From Corylus avellana (taxonomy: Eukaryota > Streptophyta > Magnoliopsida > Fagales > Betulaceae): a stretch of DNA of 64,000 bases. How positions within the stretch are numbered: position 1 is the stretch's first letter; the number at the start of each line of letters is the position of its first letter. The notes under the pieces are model-generated. The model ran no database searches and was not told the origin of the DNA. It saw nothing but the letters and a program-made list of their open reading frames with translations. The DNA lies in the NCBI RefSeq assembly GCF_901000735.1, contig NC_081543.1, positions 36,886,590 through 36,950,589 of the forward strand, read 5' to 3'. The position numbers were made by a program, and so were the translations under genes. Below, piece by piece: positions 1-11,394 of this stretch.

Positions 1-298
1 TCATCTTGCTTCTTTTCCAGTCTTGCATTCCTCTCTTCAATATCATCCTTCAACTGCTTAAACTCCTTCCTGAACTGCACCAAATCCGCATTTTGCCCCA
101 TTGACCTAGTTTCCATGAAAAGAAAACAAATGGCTCTGATACCACTTGTAACAGTTCTGTTCTAATAACAGCTGTTATGAATGCCAATATGGAAAGGAAA
201 GAGAGAAAGAATAGAAAGAATGAATGAATTGACTATTGAACTAGGTATTTCGAGGATACCTAAACCTCCTTGAGTATTCGAGGACTCCTCCTCCAAGT
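1..298 (-). mobile_element. 5' end of an LTR retrotransposon (LTR, primer site, start of gag)
   Basis: On the minus strand, 131-144 reads TGGTATCAGAGCCA, the classical primer-binding site complementary to the 3' end of initiator tRNA-Met. It follows, two bases later, a candidate LTR end (CTGTTACA, ending at 147). Past it an ATG at 116 opens a frame running off the window; the start METRSMGQNADLVQFRKEFK and the charged coiled-coil-like run after it resemble a retrotransposon gag leader. The LTR extends from 147 into the gap at 299. Sequence right of the gap (from about 399) already matches the intron of the other polymerase copy near 16280, so the LTR/host border is probably hidden in or beside the gap. 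Superfamily cannot be assigned without pol. Confidence 0.75.
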
Positions 299-398
299 NN
301 NNNNNNNNNNNNNNNNNNNNNNNNNNNNNNNNNNNNNNNNNNNNNNNNNNNNNNNNNNNNNNNNNNNNNNNNNNNNNNNNNNNNNNNNNNNNNNNNNN
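299..398. other. Assembly gap (100 N)
   Basis: Exactly 100 N, the usual placeholder for a gap of unknown size. It separates an LTR from intron 6 of the left polymerase copy, so true distances and the completeness of that copy cannot be judged from this window. Confidence 0.95.
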
Positions 399-3300
399 TA
401 GGATAGTATAACACATCTATGGTCAAAACACGAGCCCTTTTATTAGTAAATCAATTATAAGAATATTGACAAAATATAAAAGAACCTGTAAATTTGGTCT
501 CCTAGTTGATAAGCGCCCACTTTCTGTGTTGATATTTAACGAACAATGAATACGCCCATTACTGCCCGATCTATTACTTCCCTGTGGTAGAAAGAAACCA
601 ACATCTTCAGCTAGTTCACACATTGTAAGCGAAAAAAACTGAAGAAAGAAGGAAGAATTGTTAGCTTTAAAACAGTTGTCTGTGCTGACTGGTAAATTCT
701 GGGGATTTATCTTTACCCAATACCAGATGTAAACCTCATATACGAGCACGGTATTGCTTTCAGTCAAACCAAAATGTGCACATATGGAACCTCTGCAATT
801 CATGATAAATGTAAATAAAAGAAACTAGAGCACAAGCTGCACATAAACAAAAGGAAAAGATGGAGAACTAAATAGCATCTATTAGAATATATAAGATATT
901 AATATTTTTTCTTATTAGGTATTTACCATAGTTGTCGGTCTGTATTCAGGATTTGAATACCTTTCCTAGTTCAACTTACCTATCATATTTTCCCAATAAA
1001 TAGAGCCCTGAACACAATTATAATAAACAAGCCATTCAATTAAGATAGTAGCCTTATCGGACACTTCTTACTAATGAACTTAGGCCTCTGAGACCGAACC
1101 ACTAAATCTTGTCTCTCTTTTGCTTTGGCTGTCTAAATTTGTTTTATTATAAATTTCTAATATCAGAACCACTCTTTTGTAACCTCTTATAGGGTGTTTG
1201 GAAACCGCCACTGCAGGGTGTTTATCTGAAATTGGGTACTCTTAAGTATTGTCTTGACTCAAAAACAATACCTACAACCTCCACATCAGGGTTTGTCCCA
1301 TAATTCAATTAGGATGATTCTTTTAGAACAAAAAAAATATCAATATCAAGAAAACATCAAGGTGCTCACCACCCCCTCGCAGCGTGTAGTGGAAAGACAC
1401 CCTTGCGATCAACTGCATATGGTTAAATAAAAGATATAGCCACATCTGTTAAAATACACCCAGACACCCTCACAATGCAGACGCTGTGGGAGAATAACTC
1501 ATGTCTCAAACTGGGGCTGTCAAAGGATTCAAAAGGAGCATAACTTTGGCCTTCGCCAATCATACTAGTTGTAGCACCATCAGGTTCCAACAAAAAATTT
1601 TTGATAAGTAATCGAATTATCATTAAAACGTAAGGTGCCCTAGGTACACATGAAGTATACAAGAGAAAACATTTAGCTAGCTACAAGGGAAAGAAGAATA
1701 AGAAAATCATAATAACTAAGCTCCAAAGGGAAACAAATGCAGCAGTTTAAAGATAAAGAGTATAGAAACATCAGGTTCCAAGAAATGAATTTAAAAGACA
1801 TAAACAAACTCATATTTGTGCATGTGCATTCGTTGAATCTAATAATTAAAACATGGAACCAATTCTCACCTCAATCCCCTTTAACATTATTTAACATTAT
1901 AAGGATCATAACAAGATAGCATCCACACAAATCCCATAGTTCAGTAGGAATTTGGATCATTAAAGCCTTGACTACTTCCATAATGCAGTAGGCAATCACT
2001 ACACTGGCTACAAAATTTATCAATGATTGGCCATAGCAGAAAGACATGTTAGTAGCAATCACCTGCAAGGGGAGAATGAAGTTGGATATCAAGTGGTTAA
2101 TGGAGCAAACTTCACATAAATCAGCAATGGCATGACAAGCCTCCCTCCCCATTCCATAAGCCGAATTGTCAACGTCACTGGTTGATTTTTGTTTTTCTGA
2201 AACTTCATTTTCAGAAGCATTTTCAACATTGTCATCTAATTGCTGGTCGGAAGCCTCATCCATAAAATCATATTCAGCAGAAACCTTTCCAGCCAGGGTC
2301 TTCAAAGCATCACCACTAACTGAGGGCCAACCAGATGCTGTGAATATGTCAGTTGGCAGCGGAGTATCAAGGATTCTATGCAGCCTAATATTGCGAAATT
2401 TGCTAGGAGTCTTCTTGCCCTCTTCAATCACTTTATCAACATTAGGAACTTTGAAAATCCGCTCCTCGGGAAGAAACTCATTGGGTTCCTTTCTGTAATA
2501 GAAAATCACATGGTTAAAGGGCACAGAGCTTTCTTGGGAACCCATTTGCATGCAGAACCCCACCCACCCCATCACTTGGAGTTCTTAAAGATGCTCATAA
2601 AGCCGTAAGAGTTCATCGATGGCAGCTGCACTTCCCCACCACCAAAAATAAAGAAAAATGAAAACAAATACACCTACATAAATTATAAATAAAGTATACC
2701 TGTTTGCAATGCCACCAAAAAAGAGCTGACGTAGTTGTGCATCACGTCCCACATTCATGTACTTGGCATCAGGGCAATACCTAGACGCCCAGTTGCGAAA
2801 TCTATTAGCAGCAACCACTTGCTCTGCTTTGGCTACCTTCTCCACCTTAGCGAGATACGCCCGATCAACTAGCATTCCCTCGGTTTCCATTTTAATCAAA
2901 AGCTCACCAAACGGTTGCCAGTACTCCTTGTAGAACTCAAACATGGATTTTCCATAAACTGCCACTCCATCAAGTAGCCATGGCACCTTCGATAGTTGGC
3001 ATTTCAAGCTCTCATAAAGCTCTAGTGTGCTTTTCACATCTAAGACAGAATAACAAATCCATGGTTTCCGCTCTTCTCTTTGTAGCTGTTCAACCGGAGA
3101 AATGGTCATCATTTTGCCTTCAAATCCATCTTTTTTAATTTTTCTCCTACCAAAGATGGTTTTCATTGAGACTTTACCAAACAACTTTTCTTCATGAAAA
3201 AGTTGAGCCCCACACATAACCTTTTCATTGCCGGTAAGTGCTTCAAGACAATACCCCCCCTCAGTTTGTCTCGATGAATGCCACAACTGTGCCATATGTA

Positions 3301-4215
3301 TTATGTCAGCATGAAAACCGGAAAGCCTAAGCCCATAGTTCTCAATAACATGGTTATCAAAGCTATAGTTGTGCCAAACCTACAGAAAGGACAAGCGAAA
3401 TGTCATTTTCACGTTTGCTTCAAACTTATGGGCCATCCACAAGCTTCTCATAGTAAAAATAATATGTTAAAGAGTGGGATAGTCAAAATTGTTCAATACA
3501 ATCAATGGCAATGCTATAACAAGTATATTGCAACATCTAAGGGAATTATTACTATGAGCTTGGTTCAAGGGGTTTGTTGTCAAGGATAGTAGCCATACAA
3601 TTGGTGACTTGAATATATTTAAAAAAGCCTTATCCAATTGGCAGAAGTCAACGAGACCCACTTTTCCAGAAATTTCCCTACTGGAGCAATTTCATACAAG
3701 CACCAACCTCTAAAATTTGCACCAACACGGTCATACTAGATATATTATAATAGTAATAAGGTGGTTGCCACAAGCTATTTCTCAATACTTATAATTAGCA
3801 ATCATAGTTACAAAAAGGTACTGCAAATCAAGAGGACCACAGAGACATTTAAAAGAGAAATTGAAGAAGAAAAAACTTACCTTTTTGATGGATGGGTCTT
3901 CAAAGAATGGAGCAAATTCATCCAAAAGATCCCTACCACCACCATCAAGAACATCAACCCACACAATGGACTTCCCATTTCCGAGATCTGCTTCTGGTCC
4001 AGAATATATACTTAAGCATATAATTTCCCCATGATCAACAGGCGTTTCTTGTTTCACATCTATCTTTGCAACTTGTAAATATAAAATTATCACAAAGTAC
4101 AACGTAGCGTGCAGAGGTAAGATTTTCAAATAGCTTACCAACCCACATCGTTAAAGTACATAGACATAGATATGAACTACAATAGTATGTACTTCTCAAT
4201 TGCATAACAACCATA

Positions 4216-6332
4216 TATTTTCAAGTGGCTCTTCCCAAGAGCTTCTCTCTCCTCTTTCTCACTCTCTATCTCCCTCCCTCCACTAGGGGTGCCACGTGAA
4301 GGCGCGTCCCGCTAGTTTTCAGTGAGGGCTTGACAGTGACCATTGTTCAGAGGGGACCAAACAGATTCAGCCGGTTTATGGAGGTGACGGTGTACTCAAT
4401 GGGTGGCTAGAGAGGTCTCATTTTGATTCCAGAGGTAAGAAAAGGGTGGGGTTGGAGATTATTTGAAGGTCAAGCTTAGCAATGTTAAGCTATTCTTTGA
4501 TTTCTCGGTTGGGTCCTCTACCGTGAGCGTTCGTTCGCGGGTTGATATTCCCTTTGCATTGGGGAATCTTGGCAGAGGGTAAGGTCGTACACGGAGGTCG
4601 CAACTCATCCTGGGACCATGGCAGTGACGTGCTCAATCTCGGAGAAGCATCTTGATGTTACGCTGGACAAGATTCAAGTTGAAGCACCCAGAAATTGAGG
4701 TCCCAGGCCTCGAGGTTCGGCTACTTCCTTGATTTGCGCCGTTGAGGGTGACGTGACTCTCCCGAATAGGAAGAAGAAAGACCTGCTTATGCTTCAGTCG
4801 TGGATAGCTCAACTAGTTTGTATCAAAGGAGAAATTGATGAGGCCCTAGTGCGAGCTTATGAAGGGTTGAAGGTTTTGGGTTGGGACATAGAACTGGGCG
4901 ATATCAGGCCCACTGCTGGTCATAAATGCATGGAAGGATTCTTTGTGCGGGCTGGCCATTTCAGGGTTCTGAAGCGGAAGCCCATCACAAAGAGGGTTGT
5001 TTTGCTGGGCACAAAGGAGGACCCTAGGTCCTTAGCAGGTCTTGAGTTGGATCAAGGTTGCACGATTCCTCTCGTCTCCACGAAGGCATCGTCGTCAGCA
5101 GTCAAGGTTGGTGTATTTCGCTATGAGGGGTCTAATCTGATTAGGTTAAATATGATAGATTACTCTAAGGGTCATGTCCATTTCATGTCGAGTCCGCCAA
5201 TTGGCACTATGAACTTGGTGGCAAAAACTACCCAGAACACGCCTAAGCCCATGAAGTGCTATGACCATACTTACAAGTCTATGTGGGCTTAGAATTTGGA
5301 TGTGGGCATTCTTATAGGAGGGGCAGGCAGTATCACCCTTAGGGTGATGTCGTTGGTAGGCGGCCAAAGCACGGTTCCAGGTGGGTCTTCTTGGCTTTTT
5401 CGGCGTTTGAAACTAAGGGTGTGTCGGTGGTCAATCTGGTGGAGGTCTTGGTCCCTGCCTCGACGACCTCATTCGTTGAAGTCTAGCTTGTTGGGTCTTC
5501 TCTGGTGAGCCCTGATGATGCCAGAGTGGTCCAAAGTCTCTCTCTGTTAATATTGATACCCAGACTACGCCGAAGGTCGCCCAAGTCCCGGCATCGAGTG
5601 CTCATGTGGGTTTTCTCCGGTGGGGTTTCTCAAGCCAAGTTCTTTTGCGGTTCAGGGCTATCCTCCTCCAGTAGCTCTCAATGTTATTAGTTTGTCACAT
5701 TCTCATACTCATAAGTATGGATTTGGTCCATCTTCGAAGATGGTGGTTAGTTTTTTTTATAGATAATCAAAGAAATTTCATTAAAAAGGTGCAACGAGCC
5801 CCAAAGCATACATGAAGTATGCATAAGACACCAAAAAAAAAAAATCCCAAAAGACAGAAGAAACACCAAGAGCCCCACAACAGAAATGGTGGTTAGTGAT
5901 GGGGAGGTTAGAGATTTTTAGGATGAGGAGGATGGAGAGTTTCCGCACCCTTTGGGTGATTTCCCCCCTGCCACCCTTTTAGATTGGGCTTTGTCTGGGG
6001 ATGAGGGGATCGAAGACTTAATACAGGATACCCCTCGGAAGGTTAAGGGTAGAAGGAAGCTTCTGAATTTGGAATGCTCCATTTACCTATGATGCGAATG
6101 GAGCATCATCTAGGCATGGGAAGGCAAGGCTCACGCTTGTTAGCGTTTGAGGCTTTTGAACTTTGTTGTCTTGTGGGTTTTGGGGTTGTGGGCCTTTTGG
6201 GTTGGTTGGGTTGTGTGTTTTTGCTGTTTCTTTTGGGTTTTGGGCTTGTGAGAGCTCCCCGTGTATAAGGCATGTGTACTTAGGGGCGCCTTACGCTTTT
6301 TCAATAAAGTTTTACATCACTTATCAAAAAAA
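4216..6332 (+). mobile_element. LINE-like non-LTR element inside intron 2 of the left polymerase copy
   Basis: Intron 2 is about 2.3 kb here but only 194 bp in the intact copy (21797-21990). Flanking bases match on both sides: up to about 4215 on the left and from gtaactag at 6333 on the right. The insert ends with AATAAAG, a short unique stretch and TTATCAAAAAAA, a 3' terminus shared with LINE fragments at about 21290 and 58715 in this window. An open frame at 4729-5292 (187 codons) is not one I recognise; it could be an ORF1 remnant. No reverse transcriptase is visible, so the element is internally deleted. I see no clear target-site duplication. The element is itself interrupted at 5751-5885. 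Confidence 0.65.
5751..5885 (-). mobile_element. Nested, 5'-truncated LINE fragment with 11-bp target duplication
   Basis: A 135-bp insert inside the element at 4216-6332, flanked by the direct repeat ATGGTGGTTAG at 5740-5750 and 5886-5896. On the minus strand it ends in ATTATCTATAAAAAAAA, an oligo(A) tail. Target duplication plus a 3' A tract and severe 5' truncation are the signature of LINE-type retroposition. It postdates the host element. Confidence 0.8.
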
Positions 6333-6565
6333 GTAACTAGAAAAATAGTATGATAAAGACAACCTTACTAGAATAATACCTCAGTGCCGCATGAATGGAC
6401 AAGATGTCTGTACTTATTTGTTAGCATCCCGACAACCTCTTTTGCTATGGTGAGATTATCAACAATAAGAACACTGTCATAGATGCTACTAAGCCTCTCG
6501 TGAAGATCTGGCTGGAAATATGCCTCATTACTAGTGGAGGTTTTGACTAAACCATAGGCAAGTCC

Positions 6566-6860
6566 AGAACTTGTTTCTTTTATTTCCTCCAAGTTCCATG
6601 ATGTGGATACACTGGGCTGGGCAACCTTTCGTAAATAGTCTGTTGAACATAGACCATGCCTTGACTGATCAAGGTTGAGACCATTCACATCTTTAAGTCC
6701 AGTTGTTTCTTTTATTTCCTCCAAGTTCCTTGATGTGGACACAATGGGCTGGGAAACTTTTTTTTTTTTTTTTTTTTTTTTTATAACCACAATGGGCTGG
6801 GAAACTATTCTTACGTCGTCTGTTGAACATAGACCTCGCCCACCATTCACATCTTTCACA
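6566..6860 (-). repeat. Exonic tandem duplication in exon 2 of the left polymerase copy
   Basis: Two versions of a roughly 115-130 bp block (about 6566-6698 and 6699-6860) each encode a peptide of the form KDVNG...GLCSTD...QP.VSTS.NLEEIKET. The intact copy has one. The second unit also carries the poly(A) insertion. The units have diverged by several substitutions, so the duplication is not very recent. Confidence 0.7.
6740..6806 (-). mobile_element. Minimal poly(A) retroposon in exon 2 of the left polymerase copy
   Basis: A 19-bp direct repeat, CACAATGGGCTGGGAAACT, at 6740-6758 and 6788-6806 flanks 24 T and ATAAC (on the minus strand GTTAT followed by the A tract). The intact copy has a single version of this site near 22220. 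The duplication plus insert adds 48 bp, a multiple of three, so the local frame stays open and encodes a run of eight lysines. It looks like a LINE-machinery insertion truncated to little more than its tail. Confidence 0.8.
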
Positions 6861-9003
6861 GCTATATTTTTGTCTCCTCCACATTTTAGTTCAGCGGAAG
6901 CTGGGACAGAAGGAATAGCAGAAGCCAGCTTTGAAGCTGAAACAGATGCAGCATGATGAATAGGAGCCAAAACATGCCATCCAACATTTGTAGAAAACAT
7001 GCTTGCACAACTACTCGTTCTATGTGGTGGATTACTACCATTTTTCACAGCTTCCCTGATACTTGTCTGCCTTTACTCTGTTCTTTCCGTTCCCTAAAGA
7101 CACAAGGCTCAGTACTTTCATCAACAGTCACAAAAGCACTAGGTCTTTCAGGATTACTACCCTGAAACTCCTGAACTGGAGGTGCACTAGAATTTCTTGA
7201 AACCTTTTCCCCTTCTTTATCTACATTTCGAGGGTCAATAATTGGATTTTTTAAGATACTTCCATTAGAATTATCCTGATCTCTGGAGTAAAATACCATC
7301 TTAGCTGAATTTGAAAGACACACAAGCCTCCAACCATGAGACATCGTCTGGTAGTTCTTGTTATTATGGATTGTGCACCCTCCTCGTCTGCAATTATTGT
7401 GAATGCTACAATATCAAGGATATTGGAACAATAATAAACTGGAATACTCTAAACATTCCGGCATGTTAAGTATGAAAAGGAGCAGAATTGATACAAACAC
7501 CTAGAGCAGTGACAAGATCATAGCATATCATCCACAGCCAAAACAACCAACTGGCTAACAGTATGTGAAATAAAATAAATCAGCTTGAATGTCATAAACT
7601 GCAATGGAACCCCCTGATTTGCCAAGTTCTTTATTTCTAGTGATGTGTTAGCTCAAAGGTTCTATCAATTAGATAGAGCACTTTTTGACAAGTAGAAGTA
7701 CAGCAGCAGCTAATAAGGGGGCTTGCAAATATCTGAACTTCAATAATAATCACAAAGGACAAAGCCTAAAGAACCCAGAGAGGGCCTCTTTTTAATTTGT
7801 GAAAAACTTTTGAGGTTATTCTTGAATATAATCTCAAAGTATATGCTTGTTTGGAGCAAATGAAATATTAATAAAGGCACTCCAGGGCCCGTACTTATTT
7901 TGCTATAAGAATTCTAATCTGATACCCTATTAGCACTAAATCCAACCACAAGCTGCAATTAGAGAACTCATCGGAACTTAATTTCCAAAATGACAAAACC
8001 AAGTATCAACAGCTTATCTTATGCCATTTACATTTTAAGAAACACACGCTTTTAATTATATGTGTCAATTACCAAAAAAAAAAAAGAAAGAAAGAAAGAA
8101 ACACACTATTCCTTTTCCTTTTTTTCTTTTCTTTTTAACCATTTATTAGTGACCCACATGGGTGACCATCATGAAGAACCTAAGCTATACCCAGACTCAC
8201 ACAAATTTATCTATCACAAGTATTAATAAAAAAATAAAAAAAGAAATAGAAATGCGAGACTCTCTCTCTCACACAAGGCCTCACTCCTAACCCCAGCTTT
8301 TACTCCCTCTTTCCGTCTCCCTTGCATATATTGCAAAATGTCTATATTGAACTTACATATTCAGAGCCAACATAAAACCATGGCTTTATGTGTACCCCCG
8401 CCCGGGGATGCTTATAACCAAAGCAACCGAAAATTTCTCGAGGCATCAAAAAGCACATAACCCAGGAAACATCACAATGGAACAAAATGAAATAAACAAC
8501 CAGAAAAAATATATTAAAAAAAAAATGAACACCCCATACAACCCAAGAATCCAACATTCTGCCTATCCACTAAAATAACTCGGGGGTTTTAACCAAAACC
8601 CAAGAACCTGTCACAAACGTACAACTAAGAAACAACGAAAACAATCAAAACAAGGAAATGGGTGACAGAAACTAAAAACCCACATAGAAAAAACAACAAA
8701 CATCAGGTAACATGATAGGAAAAGTACACTTGGAGCGCGATTGAAACTGTACCTGTGCAGGGCTTTAGAGGAAGCCAAGAGGGACCAAGAAAAGGAAAGA
8801 GAAGAAAGACGGGAACAAGACTGGGAAAAAAAGGAATGGGAGGGGCAAGACGGTCTCAGGGGACCGGTTTGGGTGGACAAACCCATAGTCATCACTCTTC
8901 CAACTCTGCCCAGCTTGCTTCCGCAGCTGCTTATACAACAAGGTGCCATCTTGGGGCGCCTGGTGGTAAACCTGTGAATGCGCCGATGGGCTTGAGGGGC
9001 TCT

Positions 9004-9060
9004 CTATTTTGGGAATGGGACTGGTGGGTCCGTGAGTGAAGCAGAGCAGAGTGACGCCAT
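9004..9060 (-). promoter_or_regulatory. Upstream ORF in the leader of the left polymerase copy
   Basis: An ATG at 9060 opens an 18-codon frame (MASLCSASLTDPP, then VPFPK) ending in TAG at 9004-9006, upstream of the main start at 8892. The same uORF, same length, is present before the intact copy at 24581-24637. It lies in a different frame from the main protein. Whether the leader starts far enough upstream to include it is inferred. Confidence 0.4.
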
Positions 9061-10100
9061 GCGACACAGAGACACGTAGAGAGTTTCAGAGAGAAAGAGA
9101 AGCCTTTTGAGGTGAGTTGTTTTTTTTTTTTTTTTCAAATAGTAATAAGAATTGATAGAGATGATATAAATTAGAAATAAGTTCTTAATTATTTTAAGAA
9201 AAATGTGAAAATGTTTTGTTCTGTAATAATTTTTTTAAAAAAATAATAATAAAAATTAATTGATGTGATATAAAAAATATAAACTAAAAATATTTGGAAA
9301 TTTACTTTTTAAATAAATAGTGAAGGTAAAAAATCTTTGAAGTTATTGAAAATAAAATAAATAAATAAATAAGAGACAAATGCTGAGTTCTTTAAGTATT
9401 TATTGCTAAGAGAAATGTTATATATATGGGCAAATATATGTTTCATCCACCAAAATTTAAGTGCCGGGGTCTTCCAACGAAAAAAACATCATATCAATTT
9501 TGATGGATGAAATAAAAAAAAGATATTAAGAAAAAAAAATTTTGAAAAGATGAATTTGAACAAATGTTTTTCTATTTATTAGTAAGTTACACCTACACCG
9601 AGTGTGACTTGAGCCCACGACCTCTCCCACCACCTTACTCCGGCAAATGTTAACATCCGACCAATCAAAAACTTCCCCCATGGTTATCTAGCTTTTAAGA
9701 CATAGTTTGAAATGCAAATTATAGTGTTGTAATTAATGAATCCTTTGAGAGAAAGGAGAATATATGTTGACTTTGAGCCCTATTATAAGTTTTGTACCTA
9801 CGTAACATACAAGAAGTTGCTTTAATAGTATAACATATAGTTATAGTGTTCAAAAACGCCAATTTTTCAAGACGGGTCTCTCGGGCACTATCCTTACAAT
9901 GGATTGTCAATTGTGCTACGTTATCTAGTTGTATGGTGCAACTGTTGTTAACTATTTTTTTTCTAAGCATTTATATGCATTTCTTTCCTTGTGTGGCTAA
10001 AAATTGCTTACTTAAATTGCTTGGTATCTTATCATTCGATTTCATTTCATTATGTTCAGTTGGTGGAAATAGTGTTGGAAAATGATTTGAGCATTCCCAT

Positions 10101-10639
10101 GTAAGGGTGTTCAAGCGGTTAAAACCGCCCCGCCAACCGCTAACCGCTTTGGTAGTCGGTTATTAAAAACCGCTAACTACCTAGGGCGGTTGTAGTTAGC
10201 TATTTTAGGGGATAGGACAAGGCAATTATAACCACTAACCTCCTTTATTTATATATAATAATATAAATATATATTAAATATTTATATTAATAAAATATTA
10301 AATAAAACATCCAAAACAACGTCGTTTTGGAGGGAGAATAAGATGAAACCCAAAAAACAGCATTTTTTTTTCCATCTTGTTTTATAACATTTTAGCCTTA
10401 AACCCTTAAAATAAGACTAACAAATAGGTAAATTAAATGCCCAAAACACTTAAAAAGTCCAAAAGCTCATTTAAAAAAAAACGGTTATGACCGCCAGTTA
10501 TTAGATTGAATAACCGGTAATCGCCGGTTATAACTGCAACTGTTAACCACCTAGGCGGTTGCGGTTGTGGTTATTAAAAAACAATAACTGCCCAAGGCGG
10601 TGGGGATTATAGTTAATAACCGTCATTTGAACACCCTTA
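10101..10639. mobile_element. Non-autonomous hAT-type DNA element (539 bp)
   Basis: Terminal inverted repeats TAAGGGTGTTCAA (10101-10113) and TTGAACACCCTTA (10627-10639) bound the element. The 8-bp direct repeat TTCCCATG flanks it at 10093-10100 and 10640-10647, the target-duplication length typical of hAT. Sub-terminal zones repeat many GCGGTT/AACCGC motifs in both orientations, which resemble transposase-binding repeats. No transposase is encoded. Confidence 0.85.
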
Positions 10640-11014
10640 TTCCCATGGAAGTGAATGAGCTTTTGTTGAATTTACATTATGCTTATTTAACAATGGATCC
10701 TCCTGAGGACTGGGAAGGTGTGATGCCTGACAAACTCTTGTTTCAGTTGGCATCAGCATGGGGAATTGATCTTTGTTAATGGGATTCTGTACTTCATATG
10801 AAAACAGTTTTTCATTGGGTGATCCAGTTGACATCATGTAACTTATACAAGTTGAATGAAATTGTGAATGAACTAAGCAAATGAAGCTGGAATTATTATG
10901 GTAATTTGTAGCATGGCCTCGTGAAAGATCAGACTCGCTGAGTGCTTTATTGTTTCTTTGGCTCTCCTATCATTTTATAGATCCTACATGTTGGGTTGAT
11001 GAATTCAATTGAGG

Positions 11015-11394
11015 AGGATAACTTGTGACCATCTTTCAAATGAATGCATATTCTCTAATGTAGTCGACAAAAATTACCTAGTCATCTATCCAAAATTCAA
11101 TAGTTATTTTACAGGTTACTGGAAGTAAAATGATGCAGCGAGCCATTTAAACTCGCAACCGAATTGAAAGAGGAAGGGAGAGGAGAACAAAGGGCCATAT
11201 AGAGAGAATAACCTGTGACCAGCTTCCAAATGAATGCGCATTTCCTAATGTAGTCGACAAAAATTACATGATCATCTATCCAAAATTCAATAGTAATTTT
11301 ACAGGTTACTGTAAGCAGAATGATGCAGTGAGCCATTTAAACTCGCAACCGAAATGAAAGAGGAGGGAGGAGAACAAAGGGCCATATAGAGCTA
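11015..11394. repeat. Two-unit direct repeat, period 190 bp
   Basis: The block containing TAATGTAGTCGACAAAAATT recurs exactly 190 bp later (tagtcgacaa at 11061 and at 11251), and both units end in GAGAACAAAGGGCCATATAGAG. Identity is high but imperfect. No function is apparent; it lies just downstream of the intact polymerase gene. Confidence 0.8.

Larger units (their letters stand above)
486..8892 (-). pseudogene. Organellar DNA polymerase (PolI type), left tandem copy, exons 1-6, degenerate
   Basis: Paralogue of the intact gene at 11804-24470, with matching exons at 8753-8892, 6380-7387, 3881-4072, 2700-3379, 2063-2492 and 486-581. Lengths of exons 1, 3, 4 and 6 equal those of the intact copy. 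Exon 5 lacks 30 bp (ten residues, in frame). Exon 2 is 155 bp longer overall, and after a deletion its frame ends in TGA at 7045-7047, about 160 codons into the protein; coding potential resumes in another frame from 7048. The intron 2 acceptor has changed so that AG lies one base later, which should drop a base at exon 3. The Exo I motif reads GTE instead of DTE. Exons 7-12, carrying polymerase motifs A, B and C, are not seen; an LTR retrotransposon and a gap stand there. The start (MTMGL at 8892) is intact, and an in-frame upstream ATG at 8949 exists only in this copy. Most likely a pseudogene; sequencing error would have to explain several independent lesions otherwise. Confidence 0.85.

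Noticed and set aside
2166..2498. Open frame of 110 codons on the plus strand
   Set aside because: It is the antisense of exon 5 of the left polymerase copy; similar shadows at 18169, 22145, 29555, 42134 and 54617 were rejected for the same reason.
9580..9680. Possible second SINE near GTGACTTGAGCCCACGACCTC
   Set aside because: The string loosely resembles a B box in reverse, but I find no A box, tail or target duplication.
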